Positions 1 through 5,952 of a stretch of DNA of 11,324 bases are shown one piece after another (positions within the stretch are counted from its first letter, which is position 1; every line of letters starts with the position of its first letter). Origin of the DNA: Opitutus sp. GAS368 (lineage in GTDB: Bacteria > Verrucomicrobiota > Verrucomicrobiia > Opitutales > UBA953); the NCBI GenBank assembly GCA_945906115.1, contig CAMDQP010000025.1:1-11324 (forward strand). The letters are read 5' to 3'. The notes under the pieces were generated by a model that was given only the letters and a program-made list of their open reading frames with translations, was not told the origin of the DNA and made no database searches. Position numbers and translations under genes: made by a program.

Positions 1-470
1 TTCCAGCGGTTGAGGCGGCTGAGCCGCTCGATCACTTCGGGCTGGGCGCCGCGCTGTTGGGCATCGGCCAGGACGCGCTGCAGTCCAGGTTGGGCTTGCT
101 CGAGGGCGGGAAGGACTTGGCTGCGGAGGAGCGCGACCAGGGAAGCCGCCAGCGAAGGCGTGGGTTGCCAGCGTTCGCGGCGGGCGCCCTTCTCCTTGAC
201 GGAAAGGACCATCTCGTGGTCTCGAAGGAACTTAAGTCCTTGACTGACAGAGCCTTTGCTAATTCCCAGGCGACCCTGGATGTGGTCGAAATCCAGGGGT
301 CCAGAGGACACATAGAGCAGGGCGTAGATTTCGGCGACCGAGCGCGGAACGCCCAGAATGCCAGCCATCCGCACGAAGAAATCGGCTAGCTCGATCTCAT
401 GCGGCTGAAGAGGCTCGAAAGACGGGCCGCTTTTGCGGCGACCGGCTGACTTTTCGGAGGGGGGCTTCAT
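1..470 (-). CDS. GbsR/MarR-family transcriptional regulator (3' end cut by window edge)
   Basis: Reading down from the ATG at 470 gives 156 codons with no stop before the window ends, so the C-terminus is missing. After a basic N-terminal tail (about residues 1-20), residues 25-55 form a helix leading into an 'EIYALLYVSSGPL' segment. Residues 59-84 then give a winged-helix core with the recognition-helix stretch 'LGISKGSVSQGLKFLRD'. The 'GISKGSVS' wording is characteristic of the GbsR branch of MarR-type regulators, which control osmolyte or envelope genes in several bacteria. Residues 88-100 look like the wing, and the rest is helical and probably dimerises. No neighbouring target gene is visible, since the next gene upstream is a tRNA. 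A palindrome in its promoter (505-523) suggests autoregulation, which is inference. Family assignment is confident; the effector is unknown. Confidence 0.85.
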   Translation of the reverse strand, partial: MKPPSEKSAGRRKSGPSFEPLQPHEIELADFFVRMAGILGVPRSVAEIYALLYVSSGPLDFDHIQGRLGISKGSVSQGLKFLRDHEMVLSVKEKGARRERWQPTPSLAASLVALLRSQVLPALEQAQPGLQRVLADAQQRGAQPEVIERLSRLNRW

Positions 471-504
471 CGGTTACAGGGCCTAGGGTCGGGGGCTTCC
501 TGAT

Positions 505-523
505 GTTTCAATAATTTTTGAAC
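505..523. promoter_or_regulatory. Candidate operator palindrome in the GbsR-type gene promoter
   Basis: TTCAA at 507-511 and TTGAA at 518-522 form a perfect 5-bp inverted repeat with a 6-bp A/T spacer. It is an AT-rich island in GC-rich DNA, 35-50 bp upstream of the regulator's ATG. On the minus strand it overlaps a possible core promoter (TTGCCC, 16 nt, AATTAT). The size fits a winged-helix dimer site, and the position fits autorepression. Binding is inferred. Confidence 0.45.
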
Positions 524-606
524 TGAGGCAAGGGGCAATGTGAGTAACCCGGAAATAAGGGACCGCCCTCCCCTATTGGAGTGGTCGGATCTTAAAAGCT
601 TCCACC

Positions 607-684
607 TGGCGCCCCCTTGGGGATTCGAACCCCAGTTACCTCAATGAAAACGAGGTGTCCTGGACCGGGCTAGACGAAGGGGGC
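607..684 (-). tRNA. tRNA-Glu (anticodon UUC), CCA encoded
   Basis: The minus strand folds as a full cloverleaf. The acceptor stem pairs GCCCCCT (684 downward) with AGGGGGC (ending at 611). The anticodon stem CCTCG/TGAGG (with one G-U pair) carries loop TTTTCAT, giving anticodon TTC. The T arm is TGGGG-TTCGAAT-CCCCA. Discriminator G (610) and CCA (609-607) are encoded. The 'CTTCGTCTAG' start of the D arm is typical of bacterial tRNA-Glu. Flanking 8-base complementary segments (599-606 and 689-696) could lengthen the acceptor helix in the precursor. Confidence 0.95.
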
Positions 685-701
685 GGTCGGTGGAAGTGAG
701 G

Positions 702-729
702 AACTTAGGAACGAAGTCCCACTGGTCAA
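702..729 (-). promoter_or_regulatory. Probable promoter of tRNA-Glu
   Basis: On the minus strand, TTGACC (729-724) is followed after 16 nt by TAAGTT (707-702). This would start transcription near 695, about 10 nt before the mature tRNA 5' end. The -35 match is strong and the -10 match is weak. The same TTGACC hexamer precedes tRNA-Gly and two protein genes in this window. Confidence 0.45.
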
Positions 730-744
730 GATTTTTGAAAAATC
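730..744. repeat. Perfect 15-bp AT-rich palindrome upstream of tRNA-Glu
   Basis: GATTTTT-G-AAAAATC is a perfect 7+1+7 inverted repeat lying just upstream of the tRNA-Glu -35 element. On the minus strand the overlapping string TTCAAAAAT followed shortly by TTGA (739-726) resembles the palindrome in the GbsR-type promoter. It could be an operator or an UP-like element; function is unproven. Confidence 0.4.
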
Positions 745-770
745 GGCTCCCCACCCCCCTGGCGGCCAGG

Positions 771-953
771 TCAGCGGCCGAACAGGCTGCGATCTTCGTA
801 GGGGTCCTTAGCCTTACCGTCGGACTTCGGGCCATGCAGGCGCTGCTGCTTGGCCCCGTACCAAGACATAAAAATCGCGGACGCCACGAACAGGACCAAG
901 AAGATCCGGACGGTCAGCTTGCGCCGGGGGGATGACTCAGGGACATCGCTCAT
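771..953 (-). CDS. Small single-pass membrane protein of unknown function
   Basis: This 60-residue protein has a short charged N-terminus ('SSPRRK', residues 7-12) and one hydrophobic helix at about residues 14-32. A hydrophilic tail follows, ending in 'DPYEDRSLFGR'. The arrangement predicts an N-in, single-span inner-membrane protein. The frame stays open far upstream, but that part lies antisense to the response regulator and is not credible. The plausible starts are ATG at 953 or ATG at 962 (three extra residues), and neither has a clear Shine-Dalgarno sequence. It is divergent from the response regulator. I do not recognise the family. Evidence for it being real is the charge-helix-charge layout and its fit to the gap between genes. 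Confidence 0.5.
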   Translation of the reverse strand: MSDVPESSPRRKLTVRIFLVLFVASAIFMSWYGAKQQRLHGPKSDGKAKDPYEDRSLFGR

Positions 954-1002
954 GTCAATCATGGTGAGGCATTTAATGAGGCTTGGCAACCCTGCGGGCT
1001 TT

Positions 1003-1031
1003 TTTACATAAGTTAATACCCCTAGTCTAAT
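1003..1031 (+). promoter_or_regulatory. Strong sigma-70-type promoter of the response regulator gene
   Basis: TTTACA (1003-1008) and TCTAAT (1026-1031) each match the consensus at 5 of 6 positions, with an ideal 17-nt spacer. Transcription should start near 1038, leaving only about 12 nt before the ATG at 1050. No Shine-Dalgarno sequence lies in that leader. Confidence 0.65.
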
Positions 1032-1049
1032 CCCCCTCCCTGATTCTGC

Positions 1050-1823
1050 ATGAGCCCTAAGCAGAAGCCCCTGGTAGTCATCATTGAAGACGATCGTAGC
1101 CTCGCCGCCACGCTCGCTGATCAACTCCTGAACGCCGGCCTCTCTACCCAAGTTTTTCATAAAGGCGCCACCGCCCTGAAATTCGTGGGGGAGTCGTATG
1201 TGCATCTCGTGCTGCTCGACCCGAGTCTGCCGGATCTCGACGGACTCGCGGTGCTCGACAAGATTCGCCGCCTCAGTCACTCGCCGGCGGTCATTTTCTT
1301 GTCCGCGCAGTGCGAAGGACATCACGTCGCGCAGGCGCTCGATGCGGGCGCGGATGATTTCGTCGGCAAGCCGCATCACCCCGAAGAGCTCGTCGCGCGC
1401 ATTCGCGCCGTCCTGCGCCGAAGCGAAACCGCCGGCGATAGCCGCCTCACCAGCAACGCCGCGCTCGGTACGGACATATTCCTCTTCAACGGAGCCGAAG
1501 TGCATCCCGAGCGGCTCGAGCTCATCTTCGGTGGAAACAAGAAGCGGAAGCTCGGCCGCAAGGAACTTGGTATCCTCTATCACCTGCACGCGAATCCCGG
1601 CGTCATCATCAGCCGACATAGTCTGATCCATGCCGTCTGGGGCGTGCACGCCGATATCCGGAGTCGATCGCTCGACCAATACGTCGCGAAGATCAGAGAT
1701 ACTTACGCCGACCACGGCCGGTCGCTCGACTGCCTGCGCACCATCCATGGTATTGGCTACTGGTATGAGCCCTCGACCGCCAATGGCAGCGTCCAGTCGG
1801 CGAAAAAGCGCCGCCGGGCTTGA
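1050..1823 (+). CDS. OmpR/PhoB-family response regulator, orphan
   Basis: The 257-residue protein is a two-domain transcription factor. Residues 7-125 form a receiver domain with the acidic pair E13-D14-D15, phospho-acceptor D57 in 'LVLLDPSLPDLDG', switch residue S85 and invariant K107 in 'GKPHHPEEL'. Residues 160-240 form an OmpR-type winged helix: 'LGRKELGILYHL', then 'VWG', 'RSLDQYVAKIRD' and the terminal 'IHGIGYWYE'. All phosphorylation residues are present, so it should be a functional two-component regulator. No histidine kinase is encoded nearby, so its partner lies elsewhere. The ATG at 1050 is supported by the promoter ending at 1031. The tail is strongly basic (KKRRRA). It is probably read through into, or closely followed by, the glutaredoxin gene 31 nt downstream. 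Confidence 0.92.
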   Translation: MSPKQKPLVVIIEDDRSLAATLADQLLNAGLSTQVFHKGATALKFVGESYVHLVLLDPSLPDLDGLAVLDKIRRLSHSPAVIFLSAQCEGHHVAQALDAGADDFVGKPHHPEELVARIRAVLRRSETAGDSRLTSNAALGTDIFLFNGAEVHPERLELIFGGNKKRKLGRKELGILYHLHANPGVIISRHSLIHAVWGVHADIRSRSLDQYVAKIRDTYADHGRSLDCLRTIHGIGYWYEPSTANGSVQSAKKRRRA

Positions 1824-1848
1824 TTAACCGAGGCGGGAAGGCATTAGT
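1820..1848 (+). promoter_or_regulatory. Possible promoter of the glutaredoxin gene
   Basis: TTGATT (1820-1825) and ATTAGT (1843-1848) are separated by 17 nt and match consensus only partly, at 5/6 and 3/6. If used, transcription would begin at about the ATG at 1855. The -35 overlaps the end of the response regulator gene, so readthrough from upstream is an equally good alternative. Confidence 0.3.
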
Positions 1849-1854
1849 AGGGAC

Positions 1855-2190
1855 ATGAATATCCGTTGTTACCTCAAACCCAGCTGTGGCTGGAGCAACG
1901 GCGTCCGCGCGATCATGGCGAAGTACGCCCTCAACTACCAGGATGTGGATATCATCAACAGCCCGACCAACTACGCTGAGATGGTCGAGAAGACTGGCCA
2001 GCGCCTCTCCCCGTGCGTCGAGATCGACGGCGTGATGCTCCCTGATATTTCCGGCGCCGAGGTCGAACAGTATCTGCTCGCGAACAAGCTCGTCGTGCCG
2101 AACGACAAAGCACCCTCTGTGCCGATTGACGCTGCTTGCACCGACGCCGAGCATGAGAAGATGCGGGTGAAGACGGTTCGGTTTTTTTAA
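1855..2190 (+). CDS. Glutaredoxin-like protein with a CGWS active site
   Basis: This 111-residue thioredoxin-fold protein starts 'MNIRCYLKPSCGWSNGV'. The first active-site cysteine is C11, and the usual resolving cysteine position is S14, so this is a monothiol form. Residues 51-56 ('LSPCVE') hold the cis-proline that lines the glutathione site, followed by 'IDG'. Family members use glutathione to reduce mixed disulfides or to carry Fe-S clusters. Residues 80-111 form an extra tail beyond the usual 80-90-residue domain, containing one cysteine. It lies 31 nt behind the response regulator on the same strand. Family is confident; the specific role is not. Confidence 0.85.
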   Translation: MNIRCYLKPSCGWSNGVRAIMAKYALNYQDVDIINSPTNYAEMVEKTGQRLSPCVEIDGVMLPDISGAEVEQYLLANKLVVPNDKAPSVPIDAACTDAEHEKMRVKTVRFF

Positions 2191-2222
2191 GGAGAGACGC
2201 CTGACTTAGGTAGAGACGTTTC

Positions 2223-2374
2223 GGGTTTTCAGGTCTCGGGTCTCGGCCGTCGGGAGCCAGGTTCAGGGGTTCAGGTACGGGTACAGGTTCAGGATCTGAA
2301 TTTTGCCCCGCACCCGCACCTGTACCTGATAACCCGCACCAGAGACCTGAGGGCCGAGACCTGGGACCCGAAAT
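2223..2374. repeat. Intergenic imperfect palindrome made of short quasi-repeats
   Basis: The whole gap between the glutaredoxin and the aminotransferase gene, which converge, is filled by this element. The outer arm 'ggtctcggcc' (2239-2248) pairs perfectly with 'ggccgagacc' (2352-2361). A second pairing is 2229-2237 with 2342-2350, and the inner arm 'ggtacaggt' (2280-2288) pairs with 'acctgtacc' (2318-2326). Each arm also repeats internally (ggtctcgggtctcgg; ggttcaggggttcagg). Transcribed either way it would fold into a long hairpin, so it may act as a two-way terminator. It also looks like a dispersed repeat family; neither is proven. Confidence 0.6.
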
Positions 2375-2386
2375 AGTTTGTGGCGA

Positions 2387-3550
2387 TCACTCCGTCTTCC
2401 CCGCCGCAAAATCGGCGAGCGAGTCGGAGACCCACTGGCGTTGTTCGACGCTGAGCTCAGGAAAAATCGGGATGCTGAGCACCTCGGCGGAAAGCTGTTC
2501 GGCGACCGGTACGCTATCGAAGCCGCGGTATTTCTGGTCCACGAAGCACTGCTGGCGATGGAGCGGGATGGGGTAATAGATTTCGCAGCCAATCTTGCGG
2601 GCGGTGAGGAACGCCTTGAGCGTATCGCGGCGGCCGCCGGGGACGCGGAGGGTGAACTGATTCCAAATACCTTGGCCGGAGAAGTCGACTGGCAGGAGAA
2701 TCTTGGCGGCCTTGTCGGCGCCCGGACGATTTTCGGCGAGACCCACGCGACCCTTGAGGGAGGCGTGGTAGAAGTTGGCGTTACCCGCGCGCGCGCAGTT
2801 GTATTCCGGCAGGTGCGGCAGCTTAATGTGCAGGAGCGCGGCCTGGAGCGGGTCCATGCGGAAGTTCGCGCCGACCTCGCGGTGGAAATACTTCGGCTGC
2901 ATGCCGTGCACACGGAGGATACGGGCGCGCTCGGCAAGGGCGTCATCCTGCGTCGTGACCAGGCCCGAGTCGCCCATACCACCGAGGTTCTTGGACGGGA
3001 AGAAGCTCGTGGCGCCAAAGTCGCCAGACGACATCGTGGCGCGGCCCTTCCAACGGGCGCCCATCGATTGCGCAGCGTCCTCGATCACGCGAAGCTTATG
3101 GGCAGAGGCGAACGCTTGGAGGGCGTCAAGATCGAGAGACTGGCCGAAGAGGTATACCGGCATGATTGCGCGGGTGCGCGGGCCGACCTTCCGGGCGGCG
3201 TCCGCGAGGTCGATGTTGAAGGAGTGCGGGTCGACGTCGACCCAGACGGGGGTCGCGCCGAGGCGGGCCACGGAACCCGCGGTAGCGAAGAAAGTGAAGG
3301 ATGGCAGGAGGACTTCATCGCCTTCGCTGATATCGAGCGCCATGAGCGCAAGCAGGAGCGCGTCCGTACCGGAGGAGACCCCGAGGGCATGCTTTACGCC
3401 GAGGAACGCGGCACAGTCCTTCTCAAAGGCCTCGAGGCGCGGACCCATGATGAACATATTCGAGCGAAGGACATCGCGGAAGGCGGTCTCGAACTGGGCC
3501 TCGAGGGCGCGGTTCTGCGGGCCGAGATCAAGGAGCGGGACGTTCGTCAT
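2387..3550 (-). CDS. DegT/DnrJ/EryC1/StrS-family PLP aminotransferase (probable sugar aminotransferase)
   Basis: The 387-residue protein is of normal length for the family. Residues are numbered from the ATG at 3550, chosen because 'MTNVPLLDL' is the usual family N-terminus; an ATG at 3571 would add seven unlikely residues. Visible are 'SSGTDAL' (59-65, phosphate grip), 'EDAAQSMGA' (157-165, with D158 for the PLP ring nitrogen and Q161), and 'SFFPSKNLG' (182-190) with the PLP-binding lysine K187. These enzymes aminate keto-sugars bound to nucleotides for surface polysaccharide or antibiotic synthesis. No other sugar-modifying gene is near, so the substrate is not assigned. It follows lgt with a 42-nt gap and may share its transcript. 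Confidence 0.92.
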   Translation of the reverse strand: MTNVPLLDLGPQNRALEAQFETAFRDVLRSNMFIMGPRLEAFEKDCAAFLGVKHALGVSSGTDALLLALMALDISEGDEVLLPSFTFFATAGSVARLGATPVWVDVDPHSFNIDLADAARKVGPRTRAIMPVYLFGQSLDLDALQAFASAHKLRVIEDAAQSMGARWKGRATMSSGDFGATSFFPSKNLGGMGDSGLVTTQDDALAERARILRVHGMQPKYFHREVGANFRMDPLQAALLHIKLPHLPEYNCARAGNANFYHASLKGRVGLAENRPGADKAAKILLPVDFSGQGIWNQFTLRVPGGRRDTLKAFLTARKIGCEIYYPIPLHRQQCFVDQKYRGFDSVPVAEQLSAEVLSIPIFPELSVEQRQWVSDSLADFAAGKTE

Positions 3551-3592
3551 GGCGCAAAGGGGTTTTCCCACTGTCCGCCCGCACGGGCAACA

Positions 3593-4396
3593 TCATTCAG
3601 CCGCGCGACGGGAGCGCAGGACGAGGAAGAGCCCCAGCGCGGCGAGCGGCAGCGTCCAGAACTGGCCGGCCGTGAGCCCGAGCACATAGCCGTCCTGGGC
3701 GAAGCGGAAGCATTCGGAGACGATCCGTCCGGCGGAGTAGAGCAGCAGGAATTCGCCAGCGATCCGCCCAGGCGGCAAGCGTCGCGGGTAGCGGACGAGG
3801 ACCCAGAGAAGTGGCAGTAGTCCTTCGCCGACGGCTTCGTAGAGTTGCGACGGATGGCGAGGCATCGGGCCGTCGTGCGGGAAGATTACTGCCCAGGCGA
3901 CCGAGGACGGATTGCCGACCAATTCGCCGTTCACGAAGTTGGCGAGACGTCCGAAGAGGAGGCCCGCCGGGGCGAGGGCGCAGAGCAGGTCGCCCACGGA
4001 GAGGAAGTCGACCTTGGCACGGCGGGCGAACCAGAGGCCCGCGAGGAGCACGCCAAGGAAGCCACCATGGCTGGCCATCCCGCCCTGCCAGACGCGGAAG
4101 ACCATCGTCGGATCGGCCGCGAACTCATCGCGGGCATAGAGGAAGACGTGGCCAAGGCGGCCGCCCGTGATGACGCCCACCATCACCGCGGTAATCAGCG
4201 TGGATTCGTCGAGTGCATGCCGCAGAGGCGTGAGCCCCGCACGGCGCCAACGGCCGAGAAGATAAGCCGCGACCATGAAACCCGCCGCGTAGGCGAGCCC
4301 ATACCAGTGGACGCCTCGCAAGCCCCAGCTTTCCGGGAAATGGATCGCGACCGGATCAAGGTTGTGCGTCCAGTAAGCGAGCGCAGCGGCGATCAT
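3593..4396 (-). CDS. lgt: Prolipoprotein diacylglyceryl transferase
   Basis: This 267-residue multi-pass inner-membrane enzyme moves diacylglyceryl from phosphatidylglycerol to the lipobox cysteine of prolipoproteins, the first step of lipoprotein maturation. Diagnostic segments are 'HWYGLAYAAGF' (30-40), 'GGRLGHVFLY' (78-87) and 'QGGMASHGGFLG' (104-115), where H110 matches the essential E. coli histidine. The signature 'GRLANFVNGE' (149-158) contains R150, N153 and E158. Then come 'RHPSQLYEA' and a late conserved arginine in 'GRIVSECFRF'. All key residues are present. The start codon overlaps the stop of the upstream CNNM/CBS gene as ATGA, implying translational coupling. Being essential in most Gram-negatives, it marks this as core genome. 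Confidence 0.96.
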   Translation of the reverse strand: MIAAALAYWTHNLDPVAIHFPESWGLRGVHWYGLAYAAGFMVAAYLLGRWRRAGLTPLRHALDESTLITAVMVGVITGGRLGHVFLYARDEFAADPTMVFRVWQGGMASHGGFLGVLLAGLWFARRAKVDFLSVGDLLCALAPAGLLFGRLANFVNGELVGNPSSVAWAVIFPHDGPMPRHPSQLYEAVGEGLLPLLWVLVRYPRRLPPGRIAGEFLLLYSAGRIVSECFRFAQDGYVLGLTAGQFWTLPLAALGLFLVLRSRRAAE

Positions 4397-5484
4397 GTTC
4401 CGGCCTTGGGCGGATGATCAGGGCGACGGCCGACGCGGTGACCGCGCTGGCGGGCGAGTTCGCGCATGTCGGGGTGCGGATCGTCCTTCTCGTAGATTTC
4501 GATGCCCAGCAGTGATTCGAAGACATCCTCGAGTGTAATCACACCGGCGAAGGCACCGAATTCGTCGACCACCACCGCGAGGTGCTGGTGCGCGCGGACG
4601 AGGTCATGCAGGGCGTCGGAAAGCGTGGCGTTCTCGGGCACGATGTGCGCCTTGCCCATGAGTTCGCGGATACGGACCTCACGACGGTTTTCGCCGGCAG
4701 CCTTCAGGATATCGCGACGGCGCACGACGCCCACGATGCGGTCCGGATTATTTTCCCAGACCGGCATGCGGCCGTGGGGAACGCTAGGATAGAGACGGAG
4801 TACATCCGCCACCGTGAGGTCGGCTTCAATCGCCGTGACGACTGGGCGGGGTGTGAGCACCTGCGAGACCGGGATGTCGTCGAGGCGCACCGCGTTGGCG
4901 ACGAGGTTACTCTCCGCCTGGGTGATCTTACCTTCGCGGGCCGCGGCCTGAGCGAGGCTGCCAATATCGGCATCGGCGCGATCCACGCCCGGCTCCTCTG
5001 GGGGCGCGAGCGAGTCATGGAGTTTGCCAAACATACGGAGAATCTTGGCCGCACCGCGAACGAGTTTGAGCGAAGAGGCGATGCGCGGGGCAAGGGTCAC
5101 GCGGAAGTGCATGCCCACCTTACGCGGCAGCATGACCGTCAGCCAGGCCATCACAAAGGAGAGAGCGATGAGGGCTAGAGCCGTGAGTACGCCGACCTGC
5201 CAGCTGACGGCTAATCCGTCCTGGAAGCGCGCTTGGAGGAGGAAGCCGCCGAGCAAGGCGCTCATGCCGACGAAAGCAGCGGAAAGGACTTCGAAAGCCG
5301 CGAGGGTATTACCTTGGTCGCTGCGCGAACGCTCGATGGAGACGGCGGCCTGGGCATCCTGTCGGCGGAGGTCCTCTAGTTCGGTATGAGAGAGGGCGGA
5401 AACCACCCCAGCCACGAGCGAGATGCCCGCCGTGCTACCGTTCAGGAGGAGGAAGACCAGCCAGAGATACCAAACAGAATCCAT
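4393..5484 (-). CDS. CNNM (DUF21)/CBS-domain membrane protein, CorC/hemolysin-C-like, divergent
   Basis: The 363-residue protein has a DUF21-type membrane region with hydrophobic segments at about 4-30, 63-84 and 95-119. A linker follows (about 135-205), then two CBS domains. The first spans about 207-264 ('VLTPRPVV', 'GRMPVWENNPDRIVGVV'). The second spans about 275-332, with the family signature 'VVDEFGAFAGVITLEDVFE' (305-323). CBS pairs bind adenine nucleotides; relatives move or regulate Mg2+ or other ions. The C-terminal CorC transporter-associated domain is missing, and the tail ends basic at about 340-363. Two usually conserved acidic positions in the membrane region seem replaced (see findings). 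It is the first gene of the lgt cluster, and a purine-rich AGAAAGGA sits just before the ATG. Confidence 0.85.
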   Translation of the reverse strand: MDSVWYLWLVFLLLNGSTAGISLVAGVVSALSHTELEDLRRQDAQAAVSIERSRSDQGNTLAAFEVLSAAFVGMSALLGGFLLQARFQDGLAVSWQVGVLTALALIALSFVMAWLTVMLPRKVGMHFRVTLAPRIASSLKLVRGAAKILRMFGKLHDSLAPPEEPGVDRADADIGSLAQAAAREGKITQAESNLVANAVRLDDIPVSQVLTPRPVVTAIEADLTVADVLRLYPSVPHGRMPVWENNPDRIVGVVRRRDILKAAGENRREVRIRELMGKAHIVPENATLSDALHDLVRAHQHLAVVVDEFGAFAGVITLEDVFESLLGIEIYEKDDPHPDMRELARQRGHRVGRRPDHPPKAGT

Positions 5485-5536
5485 GTCCTTTCTGCATACG
5501 GGCGGACTCGGGGTTTGGCGAGGGAGAATCCCGGCG

Positions 5537-5565
5537 TTGACCCTGCGGAACCGCCTCGGAATACT
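5537..5565 (+). promoter_or_regulatory. Promoter that would give a leaderless transcript for the 5572 gene
   Basis: TTGACC (5537-5542), a 17-nt spacer and AATACT (5560-5565) resemble a sigma-70 promoter. The expected transcription start, about 7 nt past the -10, is the A of the ATG at 5572. The same hexamer and spacing occur before tRNA-Gly. Confidence 0.5.
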
Positions 5566-5571
5566 GCCGCC

Positions 5572-5952
5572 ATGACCCCCCGTGAGCTCCGAATCGTCTC
5601 CGCCTTAGCCGTGTTCCTGTCCGCCGCGCTACCTGCCGCCGCGGGCGCGATTGCCTTCCGCTCCCAGCCCATCCTCGCCGCGACGCTGCACGACCAAACT
5701 GGCGCCTTGCCCGGCCTGACCGGCTTCTACTTCAATCATTTCACCGGCGCGCTCGTGATTCTACTCGTCGTCGGACTCCTCATCACCGGCTTCGCCGCCC
5801 GCACGCATTGGCGCGCGGACGAAGAACCCGTCGTGCGGATGGCTAAACTACTCGTCGCGACGTGCTTCTCTGCGCTCGTCAGCGTCGTCTTCCTCGGGCT
5901 GCTCGTGATCGCGACGGCGTTACCGGTCTACGCGAAGCTGATGCAGCGCTGA
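5572..5952 (+). CDS. Small membrane protein of unknown function
   Basis: The 126-residue protein has three hydrophobic segments, at about 8-28 (could be a signal anchor), 58-76 and 92-117. A polar loop at about 30-57 ('HDQTGALPGLTGFYFNHF') and a charged loop at 78-90 separate them. The frame is open further upstream, but that part lies antisense to the CNNM gene. The ATG at 5572 is supported by the promoter at 5537-5565 and by the alanine-rich N-terminal hydrophobic stretch. It diverges from the CNNM gene, and its last 25 nt overlap the end of the class-IV aminotransferase gene on the other strand. I do not recognise the family. Confidence 0.7.
   Translation: MTPRELRIVSALAVFLSAALPAAAGAIAFRSQPILAATLHDQTGALPGLTGFYFNHFTGALVILLVVGLLITGFAARTHWRADEEPVVRMAKLLVATCFSALVSVVFLGLLVIATALPVYAKLMQR

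Noticed and set aside
555..592. Possible terminator downstream of tRNA-Glu on the minus strand
   Set aside because: Only broken pairing (GACC/GGTC and TCC/GGA) and a short TTATTT; too weak to call.
988..1005. Hairpin followed by six T, terminator-like on the plus strand
   Set aside because: The stem (CCC-TGC-GGG) has only three base pairs, no plus-strand gene precedes it, and the T run overlaps the response regulator's -35 box.
771..1748. Long minus-strand open frame opposite the response regulator
   Set aside because: Most of it is the antisense of a clearly conserved receiver/winged-helix gene. Only the last 60 residues, from the ATG at 953, lie outside that gene and look like a protein.
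3577..3588. Small perfect inverted repeat (GCCCG-CA-CGGGC) between lgt and the aminotransferase
   Set aside because: The stem is short and no T run follows on either strand. Such GC palindromes are expected by chance here.
2378..3820. 480-codon plus-strand open frame
   Set aside because: It is the shadow of the DegT aminotransferase and the end of lgt. It has no domain sense and is arginine/glutamate/glycine-rich, as GC-rich antisense frames are.
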